Part shown: positions 34,038-44,130 of the stretch, piece after piece
Layout: each line of letters opens with the position of its first letter
How positions within the stretch are numbered: position 1 is the stretch's first letter
Origin: Zantedeschia hybrid cultivar
Lineage: Eukaryota > Streptophyta > Magnoliopsida > Alismatales > Araceae
Direction of reading: 5' to 3'
DNA: 64,000 bases
Assembly (NCBI GenBank): GCA_030544215.1
Contig: JARZZO010000011.1
Coordinates: 13,502,001-13,566,000 of the forward strand
Position numbers and translations under genes: made by a program
The notes under the pieces: generated by a model
The model's database searches: none
The model's input: only the letters and a program-made list of their open reading frames with translations
Told to the model about the DNA's origin: nothing

Positions 34038-36016
34038 TAGAAAACATGACCAAATTCCCAATAAAGATGCACCAAATTACCAATAAACAATAAAGATACA
34101 CCTAAAAATCCACGTGACCATACCACAACTTGATAGAAGAGGATTCCATGAACCAAGCCTGGGAAAATCGAGAGGAGAAATAGAAGACCAAATAAATCGA
34201 AATCGATTCTAGGGATGAGGCTCATGGCCGCTCCACGAAGACCGAAAGGTGATCCAACACCACTACGCCAATAAAAGCCTCTGACAACCATATCATTAAA
34301 AGGGGACTTAGGGAAGGAGGGATCCTTACACAAAGCATCCTCAATGGAGTCCACAAGAACCCATAAATAGGTTGCGGCACCGTCCATGGAGGAATAATTG
34401 GAAAGGAATCACCTGTGAGGCATCATCGCCATCACTGGCAAAGGCAGGATCAACCACCAGAGGAAATTGTATCACTTGGAGGAGCAAGGAGCGGCCATCA
34501 TCATCACCATGGAGCAACGGAAGCCGTAGGTGATCGCATGCTCTCTGATCGGCAAGAGCTAGGGTGGACCCAAGTATCGACCAGAGGAGTGAGATGGAGG
34601 TTGACATCAAGACGGAATCGACCTGGCCAGGTTAGGGCGGATAGAGGAATCAAGCCGAGCAGCCAATGAGGGTCGACAAAAGCTGTGATGAAGCATAAGC
34701 CAACGTCTGTTGCGAGGAGGAAGAAAGGGCAACGTCGTGTTGCATCATTCACGTAAAGGAGTATGGCTGAAAGGGCATCGGGACGAGGCCGGTCAAAAAT
34801 ATTCAACTGGGAACGTTGGAACTTGGAACTCGGGGTTAACCTGGGGTTAACACATTTCTAACCCAAGTTATCCCAGAATAGGTAAATAAAAAATGGGTCA
34901 AATTAGGGTTGTCCCAAGGTCCAAAAGAGGATAACCTCCTATCAAATTGGGGCTAAAGGATTAAACTTAACTCTAACTGTGGTTATTTCTTCTGATACGA
35001 AACAAACAACATGGTTTTTTCTCTAACATCGAAGCTTGGGGTTGTGCCCTTGTGGGGGGTCTCTGGAGGCAGCATCCCCGTAAGAAAAATTTTATTATGT
35101 CAAAGTGTATTCAAGTTTACTCTGTTTTGTTTGGAGGGCACTAGATTGTTCATTAGCGATGCACTAGTCTTTTGGGTATTTAAAAGATGTTTCTCCTCTT
35201 CGTAACTGTGATGGTATTCCTCCATTTTGATACTAGAATCTCGCTGTGACCGTGGATATAGGAAGGCACGCATAAATCCTATGTTCCTAACAGTAAGCAC
35301 TTCTGAGAAAATAGTTGGTAGAGAGATTTGTTTTATAATATTCAAAGATTATAATGACTATATGAAAAGTGGAAGTCAAACATGACTTTCAAGTAGAAGT
35401 GTTGCCAAAGACGCCCTAAAACTAGTTGAATTTACCTTCACTTACCATTTTGAGGCAAAAGTAGTTGAAGGGTTTTTTTTTCCCCTCGAACAATAATAAG
35501 CCATCGTCATGATTAAATGGAGGTTATTTTGGTTTCTACCTTCACCACACAAAAATATTGAATGAAAAAATATACACAATTAATTTTAAATAATTATATA
35601 AGTCGAATCATTCCATTGACTTCTATTTACCCTCAATATAAAATGTTTCAATTCGTAATTTTTAGTTGACAGCCAAAGAACAATTAAAAGTTTGCAAAAA
35701 GTGATTTTCAAGGTTTAATGTCTTGGAAATATTTGAGTCGAAACCAGTGGTAGGTGGCAATTCGGCAGACAGAAACTTCGTTGACTTGTTCGGTCCAAGA
35801 CTTTTATCGAGACATCGATCTATGCCCCATTTAATAGAGACACTTCCAGTTGACATTCGCTTTATGAGGTCTAGTTGGTTAAGTATAATATGCTTCTCAA
35901 ACAAGAGCAGATCTACGAAGAGAATTTATATTGGAAAGGTAAATATTCCCACCAACTCATTGGACCGCCCACTCTTTTATGGAAGGTATAAGATTCAAAA
36001 TTAAGAGGTTCAATCT
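34038..36016. other. Intergenic DNA with unassigned open frames
   Basis: The minus strand has a 122-codon frame (34387-34019) overlapping an 89-codon frame (34610-34341) in a slightly GC-richer block (34140-34800). It has hydrophobic stretches but no recognisable family, no promoter and no splice structure, so I do not call a gene. GGGGTTAACC words lie at 34830-34850. The rest is AT-rich. Confidence 0.4.
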
Positions 36017-36318
36017 TTAAGGGCATGTTTGGCAGAACTTCTACTTCAAAGTTACTTTTGGCTTCCACTTCTTATATAGAATGAGTTGAAGGAGAGGATA
36101 CAACTAATTTTGGTTTGTTACGAAAGTCAACTCTTTCATAACAACTTCACTTTTTTTCCGATCTTGAAAACTCTCCTCTTGTAACATTTAGTTGGAAGTC
36201 AAAACACAAATAAAATATCACATAAATAATTTTTAAGATCCAATGACTTTCATAAAAAATAACTAAATGAAAATGCAAAAATGTTTCCAAATGGAAACTA
36301 TGCCAAACACGGCCTAAA
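36017..36318. mobile_element. MITE with GGGCATGTTTGGCA ends (~300 bp)
   Basis: The left end TTTAAGGGCATGTTTGGCA and right end TGCCAAACACGGCCTAAA are imperfect inverted repeats. The interior is non-coding. The type resembles common plant hAT-like MITEs with GTTTGGCA ends. Confidence 0.6.
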
Positions 36319-37285
36319 TCTCACGTGCAAGAACATAAAGAAAGATGCATCCGGTAGCAAGCCATTTAAGCATTTCAATCCGCCAGTCTTATTTGCAGCC
36401 AAGGGTAGCACAACATCATATTTCGCTAAAATTTATAAAGGGGTGATGCATCGAAGGTTCGGAGGTGTGAACAAACCCCCAACGTAAGGAGTCTCGATCC
36501 ACAAGTGTGGAAAGGAACATGCATGCGTCACCACAACGTTCTAAAAGATTAGATGTCTAGAGTTTAATCTAAAGTTTTAAATTGATTTTGAACTCTGATC
36601 AAATAGAACATCATGTCAGTTGATGAAAGTTTGGTACGTGATACGTAAAAGATTCTAGTCCAAGATGTCAGATAACTCAGTCCCGTATTGTCAAGTCAAT
36701 GACATGTCACCAAAAAAGATCAGCAGATCCAGAAGGCTTCACTACGATGCCATTTAGTTTGACATACAACACTCTAAAAAAAACCCACCATGAAAGATAA
36801 AATAGTGTTTCATAGTGTTTTACGGTATTTTCATCAAACTATACTACTCTATATGCAGTCTGAGGAACTTCGAAAAATCAAAAGGATAACAGTAATTTGT
36901 ATTTCGTTAGAGGACGTAGGCTCATGAACAAATGGATGCAACTAGTATAGATTACTGTTTAAATCGTGCAAAAGCTTATGTTATTTATATAATAATTTAA
37001 AAAACTATATATATAAAACAAAATGTAAGTTATTTTACGTACATCAGAGTTATCAAGCTTCTCAGGCTTTGACTCGCTTTGTGGGTACAAAAACAACCCC
37101 TCAACACCCCCCCCCCAAAATCCACCCATTTGTAGAGGGCATGAGGGAACTACCATGCCATCGCCTAGTTGTCCTTTCCTTTCCACTATACTTTTCCTTT
37201 CAAATTTTGCCTACACCCTTTAAAAAAATGAAATTGCCTACACCTTCTCTATCAAGAAGCACAATGCAAGGTCCTCTGAAGCGTC
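36319..37285. other. AT-rich intergenic DNA
   Basis: A weak inverted pair (TTTAGTTTGACATACAACA near 36752 and GTTTTACGGTATTTTCATC near 36817) may be another short MITE of the ACGGTA family. A C-run lies at about 37107-37115. No gene seen. Confidence 0.45.
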
Positions 37286-37289
37286 CCCG

Positions 37290-39600
37290 ACACTGAGAGA
37301 TGCCCTCCAATGAGATTTGTAACCGAAAGATCTTCCATGTGCGTATCCCTTTCTCGCCCTTCATGCCACTCTGACCACATTCTAGCCCTTGCACAGTGAA
37401 ATCCTCCTCTACACCTGTCTTTTAGCCTGGGTAGTTACCACTGATGTCATAAAATAGAACGTATCCCGGTTCTACCATCCCTTCCAGCTAAGATATATAT
37501 TCAACAGTCCCTTACCCAAGTAAGAAAGGCCTCTCAAGCTACTCTCTAGGCGCATGATACTTGGAGAGTGCCATTGGTCTTGTCGGTTCCATACTTGCAA
37601 CAACCTTAACCTAAATGTTCTATCATTTAATGTAGATCTTGAAAGCATGCAGGTCAGAAGGATCCATGTAATATCCTTTTACCTTGTGGGTGTTTAGTCC
37701 CCCTTAAAGTATGACTCCGAATACCTCTTCTCAAGTCGGTAAATGCAAAGTTGGATTTTCCACAAGAAGGTTGGGTTTTTCACGGGAAACTTCTAGTGCC
37801 ACACAAAGCAAACCCACAGAGACCTTGCATCCACGTTCAGGTAGCATTTTCGTTAGTCTCTTAAATTAAGAAGCAACATCCTGGTACCCATCTCCGGATC
37901 CTCCCATCTTCCATCTTTGTGATACCTTTTTTTTTTTTTCTAAACGTGGTTGCTTCCACATGATATATTAAGTCAAATCCATCCTTCCGATATCTCCTAG
38001 AATTTTAGACAATTTGGAGAAGTCAGAAATTTCCTGCTCAAACATACTTCTTCTAGACTAAGGGTTCCAATGAATTGAACCGTCTTCTCTCTTCTAAACA
38101 CAATGGATGATCCACATCTGATAACACAAAGTTTAGGGAAACTACTAGGAAGTGGAATCGGACAGCAACAAGGATCTTACCAGAACTTAGGCTCCTACCA
38201 TTCTCAACCATGAAAACAATGGACCTAAACATGAATTCTACTGCTTGATAGATACCTCTCCCTAGTTGGCCTTATGACTCCGTGTATCTTTAATCCCTGG
38301 AATCCTTCTCTTTTAACAATTTTAGCCCATGCATATCCTCATCTAAATCCACTCTCCACACCTCCCTCCTCCCTACATTTACACACTTTCTACCACTTGA
38401 CGATGCCACTTACTTAACATGTCGTCCTCCTTTCCAGATTATGGCCCTCTAATAGCTTCAACTTCTCTTTCAACCAAATGTAAACTCCAGAGCCAAGTAG
38501 AACTGCTTTTGAAAGGACCCACCTACCTCCAGTTGAAAGCAGTTGCCTTTCCATGTTGCCAATTTCTTTTCTAACTCTCAACAACCGTGTTAAAAACTTT
38601 ATGTTCATTAACCGAAGATGAGAGTCTGGCTGTAGAAGCACAACCTTTGATCCAATCCATTCATTTCTCATTGCAACCTATAAGTGAATAGACATTACTC
38701 ATTTGCTCCATCATAAGCCTTCAAAAAATCAATTTTAAAAGTTATACCCTTCATTTTTTTGAAAGTGGATACTACACTATTCTTCACCACTTTCTGGTGG
38801 TGAATAGTTCCACAAGCTGCAATAACATTATCTAGTATATACCTCCTTTAAGAGGAATGCCGATTGATGGGAAATTGGAATCAACGTACCATCTATAACA
38901 TTCTTTGGCCTTTTTGCTAGTCTTTATGATGACCTTGTAACAAACATTTAACGAACTGACGGGTCTAAAATGGGGAATTGATTAAGCTACTGGCTTATTT
39001 TTAAGCCATGGTTTTTTTTTTCTCCCCAAATTGCTTGATGGCTTTCATGAGATATTCCTTGATGAGATCTTAAAAAGGCTGACAAAAACCCCTGGAGGAA
39101 CCATTAGACCAGCTGATTTCCAGTTTCCATTTTGAAGATTGCTCCCTCGGATTCTTCCTGTTATGCAACCTGGGTCTCCAACCCTCCTCCTACCTAAATA
39201 AATCTAGTAAAATTTCACAATGTTTGACTTGACAACATCCTTACTGTCAAATACCTAATTGCCACCTTGAATGCATGTTTTCCTCTTCCTGATGTTATAG
39301 AGTGAGAAATCTTGTATGTCTCACCCTCTTTCATCCATTTATCATTTAATTTTAGCCTCCATTTAATAAAATGCCTAAGCAGACACTCCTTTATTTTCCT
39401 CTTTTGATTACTACCATTGTTCTCTCCCCATTGGCTCAACCAGCTCATTCTTCAGATACAGTGTCCAATTACTCTTGCCTTACAAATGCAGCACTCTGTA
39501 CCACCTTCTGTTTTCTGACAAAAGTGAGACATGCAGACTGGTCTCAAGGGATGTCAGACCACCATTCATTCACCAGATGTCAAAAATTCTTAACGGAATG
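37290..39600 (-). mobile_element. Decayed L1-type LINE retrotransposon
   Basis: On the minus strand, broken frames spell reverse-transcriptase landmarks in order. Upstream is DKWMKEGET...SHSIT (about 39340-39290). RPV-S-LNVCYKVIIKTLAK and SAFLLKGRYILDNVIAACG follow around 38950-38820, then FKIDFLKAYDGAN (about 38740-38690) and MERQLLSTGGRWVLSKAVLL (about 38560-38500). Further down, PVKNPTFLWK (about 37770) resembles the zinc-binding region after the RT. Many stops and frameshifts mean no functional protein. The RT order places the element on the minus strand. The 5' end may extend towards 40.0 kb, and no poly(A) tail or target duplication was found. Confidence 0.75.
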
Positions 39601-40120
39601 AAAAATGATAAACCTTGACAATATTAAAACTCCCAAGTGAATGACTAGAAAAGTTGTCATCACTAAGAATCTGGCATCCTTGTAGGTTTATCAAGATTCG
39701 TTAGTGATTTTACCATATGTGAATGTGCCATTTATATAGCCAAGTCCGTATTGATCATTTAATAGTCAATTCCCCGGGCGATCAAGAACCCAGCCATCCC
39801 TTCTAGTCCCTCAACGACTTGTTCCAAACACAACCATGTTGCTTCTAGAATTCTTGCTAACAACAGCAGCTTCTGTAGGGGCTGGGCGATTTTAACAGGG
39901 ACTCAGGATGTGGATGTGGTGGTAAATGTGGTGGGAGAGGATTGGCATTGGAGTTTATGTAGCGTCTCTTGGGCGTCCAATATCCCAAAAAACTGGTTAA
40001 CAAACTAACATATAAGAATAGATAGCTTCTAGGAAACAGATTGCACCACCAATTTTATTGAAATATACCTTCTCATTAGATAAACCTCAAAAGGAATGTG
40101 GAGATGAACTTATAAAAGCA
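39601..40120. other. Spacer, possibly the 5' part of the LINE
   Basis: Short broken minus-strand frames continue into this stretch, but no endonuclease motif could be read with confidence. No gene. Confidence 0.35.
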
Positions 40121-40123
40121 AGA

Positions 40124-40451
40124 CACATAGGGCACGTTTGAGACCATTGGGGCAAATTGGGAAAAACAAGCCCTTGGCAGCATTTGGAAGGGAGGAAGTG
40201 CTTTTTGCAAGAAAATGACCGGTTTGCCCATCCCAAGAGCAATGTGCTACAGTGTGCAGTGGTCATCACTTAAGGCTACCATGCAACTGTGAGAGAGTAA
40301 TAATTTTGAGAAAGCTTCTCCAAACCAACTTTTAAAAGGTCCAACATAATGATTAAGTAATCTCTCTGACGGTCTCACCAGACACATTTGTTTAGAATCC
40401 AATTTTGTCAAAATCACAGTTGAGTTACAGCATTCCCAAACACACCCTTAG
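40124..40451. mobile_element. MITE-like segment with TAGGG(C/T)(A/G)(C/T)GTTTG ends
   Basis: The left end TAGGGCACGTTTGAGACC and right end TTCCCAAACACACCCTTA are imperfect inverted repeats about 325 bases apart. It is non-coding, with no target duplication recognised. Confidence 0.5.
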
Positions 40452-41182
40452 TTTTTTATCCTACATTAAGGTTTAAAAAAAAAAACACAACTCAAAAGAG
40501 AAGAATCATAAGATATCTTTATGGGTTTCTATATATGGTACTTCCAAATGAAGAAGTAATTCACTTGTGCCATAAGATTCTAGAAATTATTTAAAGCGAT
40601 TTTGGTATGTATACCCTTGTAAACCACCATATTTGTATGTAGATTCCTGACTCCCATATACTGTTATAAATGCCTCCGCTATCTCTAGAAAGGTAGAGGT
40701 TATAACCTTCCATGAAAATGCCATAAACTCTAACCAAATACGCCAGAAAGATTCAGATATTTTTGTATATATACTTCTGACTTGCCCAGACTTTACATCT
40801 TCTGTCAAATCTTTCTGGCATATTTTGTCGGAATTCGCAACATTTTTATTCAAAGGGTATATCTGCCTTTCTGAAGATATCGGGAATATCTATAACAATA
40901 AGTGGGAGTCAGGGTTATGCAAAATACGTTGGTTTACAGGGGTATATATACAATAATCCCTTATTTAAATTTCCTTTTTTTATGTCTTACAAAAGATTGT
41001 CACATTGAAGAGCAGTGATGAACTTAGGGCTTAGATCCAATCCAAACCTGTCATCATAAAAATCTCCCTTCACCTGAAAATTACAAGATTCACAATGTGG
41101 GCAAGGAAAACTCCTTAAATTTTGTGCTTTAGTGCACAATAACTAAGACCAAAAAGGGCTCCTTTTAGTACGGTCTGTCAAG
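40452..41182. other. AT-rich intergenic DNA
   Basis: A 12-base A-run lies near 40478. Weakly paired words (ATTTTGGTATGTATACCCTTG near 40600 and GGTATATATACAAT near 40940) may mark another decayed MITE. No gene seen. Confidence 0.4.
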
Positions 41183-41460
41183 TAGGGATGCAAATGGACT
41201 GGATTCAGTGTGGATATACAGTGGATCTGTGATATTATCTCCTATACTATTGGTTTAGAGAGACTATCTGTTAACTGATCTCTAAGTTAAAGATCGGTTG
41301 AATAATCAGATTGCCAGTGTAAATATACATTCAGTTAGAAGAAATTATATCCATTACCTTATCTACTATCCATATCTATTGAGAAAGACTTTCTGTTAAC
41401 TGACCTATCGGCTAATGATCGGTCAAATAATCCGGTTATTGGTTACCATTTGCATCCCTA
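41183..41460. mobile_element. hAT-type MITE (278 bp) with perfect 15-bp TIRs
   Basis: The left TAGGGATGCAAATGG and right CCATTTGCATCCCTA are exact inverted repeats. Flanks CTGTCAAG (41175-41182) and TTGTCAAG (41461-41468) match at seven of eight positions, a good 8-bp target duplication. The interior holds two diverged CTGTTAACTGA(T/C)CT...GATCGGT blocks. It is non-coding. Confidence 0.88.
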
Positions 41461-42698
41461 TTGTCAAGTGTCAAGAGATGATATACTCCAATGAAATATC
41501 ATCCTTTCCTATATTTGTATGAATGCATCGTGCAAGCAAACTGAAGTCATGGAGCCTTACGTACCAAATGAAATTGCAGTTTCACAGCTGGCTGCCCCTC
41601 TCATTAATAGTGATCATAAGACCACATACCTACAGACTATCCACTTCAAAGTAATAGAATTTTGCATTACCTTGGAAATATGACAGTTTAAGAGCATTGA
41701 TCACCACCAAGTGATAAGAAAAATGAAAAATGCGTTATAACTATGTTCTTCAACATACATCAAGATATGTTGGTCACTAATTTTCAACTCTTCAGTCTAA
41801 TAAAGAAGATCACTATAATCTACAGCATTACAACAGTCTAAGGTGATGCAAACATGACCTGCGATGATGCCTACAATGAGTTATACACCTTAATGAATCT
41901 TATTGCACCTTCTACACACACATACTCGGTGATTGCAGAAAAGTACTGACTACTGAAACTGAGTCAAAGCTGACAGCACACCCCTCACACTAAGCATAAT
42001 GAGATTTGATCATGATCACTCAACATCACAACATAATATACTGGTCTTGACATCTTTGAATCAAGCTTTTACTATATTTGGGAACCACAGGTGATGCATA
42101 AGATTGTCACGTAATGCTGCTCCATTTGCTTGGCTTAATTTGGAGCAGGCATATGTTATAATAAATACAAAATAGAGTTGACCTCAAGATCCATGTCATT
42201 TAGAGTAAAAGGGAAAAAAAAGATTGCAGAACTTAAAACTGAATATATATATATATATATACACCACTTGTAAAAATGTCAGTTTTGTCAGCAAACAAGT
42301 GTAATTCAACTCACTACTCGACCAAACATCATACCATAGAAATCAGAGAACACAGGTTTGAGCTGATCTCCATAAATACAGAAGAAATTATTCATTTGGA
42401 TGGCATCAATAATTACAGATCCAACAGAAAAGATATTTCTCTTTTACATTATTCAGAAAGATATGGATATATGATGTGTATGACCTCTGCAGATAACTGG
42501 TTGCCGGATGAACAACATATGTCCCTAAACAAAAGTCAATTGTACTAAACCGTATGCTAGAGAACAGCTTAAAGCAGAAAACTTTCACAACCTCAACACA
42601 GCTGTATAAGAAAAAAACATCCTCAGCATTAAAAGGACTACCACTTCTCAGGTTTCATACTATCCAGGGAAGATTTCAAGATCATACTTGACATGAGA
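41461..42698. other. Intergenic DNA downstream of the RING gene
   Basis: AT-rich. An (AT)n tract lies at about 42245-42260. The part nearest 42698 (about 42560-42698) is probably the 3' UTR of the minus-strand RING gene. No other gene seen; the 90-codon frame at 42276 has no recognisable motif. Confidence 0.5.
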
Positions 42699-44030
42699 TT
42701 ACTGCATAACTCCACCATTTCCAGCTCTCTGTGTCCGCCAACTCTCATAATCTGGGTCATCTGTCGGCAGCTCAAACCGGCAAACAGGGCATGTGTTCCG
42801 CATCCTCAGCCATGGTAGGATGCAATCCTCATGGTAATGGTGTGAACATGGCAATCGCTTTGCTTTTTCCTCCAAAACGAACTCATCTTTGCAAACTGCA
42901 CATACGGCATTATGATCCGCCGCATCCAATTGTGTCAAGACAACCGTCGGAAGGCACACAACCACGGATTTGGCGGCTGGCGGACTCCCCCTGATTGGAG
43001 TTTCATGGTCTGCAAACTGCCCAAACAGAACTTCATACTCAGACGCATAGACGTAGTCATCGTGGTCTTCAACCAGGTAAGATTGGGCGTCCTCGTGCTC
43101 AATCTGAAGGTTCCCTTCCAGGTTATTCATAGCCAGGAGGACTTCCCACTCGACGTTCTGAACTCTTTCCTCATACGCCCCCTCATCAAGCTCCAAATCC
43201 GCATTCGAATCCTCCAATACAATGGATCTGTCCCCGTCGGCATCCATCGCCATACTGAGAACCTCCCTCTCATCCACCCTCCCATCGACCTCTTCCCATT
43301 CAAAATCTTCGTTTGGATCCCTCCTCTCCTCCTCAATGCGAAGGCAGTCCCAGCACAGAGGAAGGCCCAAATCCTGGGCCACCCGATCCGGCGCATTCTC
43401 CATGTGCGAACGCGGGCTCGCGACCGTCGCAATCACCTCCTCCTCGTCGGAATCGGAATCCAATGCAAACCCCACAATCCTCATCCCCTTGCCATTCTGC
43501 GACCTCGACGGCTCCCCACCCCTGCCGCCGGATTCCAAGACCACCGCCCTCCGACCCACAAAGAATCCATCCCCGCCCCAGTCCGACCCCTCCCCCTCCT
43601 CCTCCTCCTCCAAATCCACCACCCCGCCGCCGTCCCCCTCCTCCTGCTGCTTCTCCACCCCGAATCGCAACCCTAACCCTAACCCCATTCCCAGCTCAAG
43701 ATAGTCCGAACCCATCTCCTCTACCGCATCAAAAACGCCGAACCCGAACGGGTCCATGGGATCGGGGAACGGATCCAACCCCGTTCCACCGCCACCGCCG
43801 CTACCGCGCCGCGCCGAGCTCCGATCGAACAGATCGAGGGCGAGCTCCACCTCCTCGTCCAAGCAGCCGGCCTCGGAGTCGGAGTCCGACGAGATCTGGA
43901 AGCCGAAGCGGCGGCGGCGGACCTCGCGGCCGGAAGCGGCTACGGGGGGAGACCAGTACGGGACGACGCCATCGTCGACGTCCTCGTCCTCGCTGTCGAG
44001 GGAGAGGAAGAACTCGGCGACCTCCGCCAT
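42699..44030 (-). CDS. RING-H2 E3 ubiquitin-protein ligase, CIP8-like
   Basis: The C-terminal RING-H2 finger (residues about 377-417 of 443) has the full spacing C-x2-C-x14-C-x-H-x2-H-x2-C-x10-C-x2-C, seen in CAVCKDEFVLEE, LPCSHHYHEDC, ILPWLRMRNT and CPVC. It would recruit a ubiquitin-charged E2. It is followed by RFELPTDDPDYE, the block found after the RING in plant CIP8 (COP1-interacting protein 8) and related ligases. The rest is acidic and low-complexity: DSEDEDVDDG near the start, a glycine/glutamate-rich middle, DSDSDEEE, and the segment LPTVVLTQLD just before the RING. The frame is intronless. I start at 44030 (ACGCCATGGCGG) and not at the upstream in-frame ATG (44108), because that ATG lies within about 20 bases of a TATA box and its extra residues are mostly poly-serine from a GAA repeat. 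The substrate cannot be inferred. Confidence 0.9.
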   Translation of the reverse strand: MAEVAEFFLSLDSEDEDVDDGVVPYWSPPVAASGREVRRRRFGFQISSDSDSEAGCLDEEVELALDLFDRSSARRGSGGGGGTGLDPFPDPMDPFGFGVFDAVEEMGSDYLELGMGLGLGLRFGVEKQQEEGDGGGVVDLEEEEEGEGSDWGGDGFFVGRRAVVLESGGRGGEPSRSQNGKGMRIVGFALDSDSDEEEVIATVASPRSHMENAPDRVAQDLGLPLCWDCLRIEEERRDPNEDFEWEEVDGRVDEREVLSMAMDADGDRSIVLEDSNADLELDEGAYEERVQNVEWEVLLAMNNLEGNLQIEHEDAQSYLVEDHDDYVYASEYEVLFGQFADHETPIRGSPPAAKSVVVCLPTVVLTQLDAADHNAVCAVCKDEFVLEEKAKRLPCSHHYHEDCILPWLRMRNTCPVCRFELPTDDPDYESWRTQRAGNGGVMQ

Positions 44031-44130
44031 GGCGTTAACCCTAATTTTGGGTCGTCGCGGGGAAGAAGAAGAAGAAGAAGAGGGAAAGAAAGAAATGGAG
44101 GAGCCCAAACCGTTTGCTTAGCTATATAGC
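44031..44130 (-). promoter_or_regulatory. Promoter and 5' UTR of the RING gene
   Basis: Minus-strand TATATA lies at 44128-44123 within GCTATATAGC. The transcription start would be near 44095, leaving a leader of about 65 bases with a TCTTCTTCTT tract and TTAGGGTTAA just before the ATG. The TATA position argues against translation from 44108. Confidence 0.6.

Noticed and set aside
34019..34806. Possible orphan gene in minus-strand frames of 122 and 89 codons
   Set aside because: The frames overlap in different phases, have no recognisable motif, and plus-strand frames are open over the same DNA.
42912..44121. Long plus-strand frames (up to 254 codons) opposite the RING gene
   Set aside because: They are antisense shadows of the GC-rich acidic coding region; the minus strand has the RING motif and promoter.
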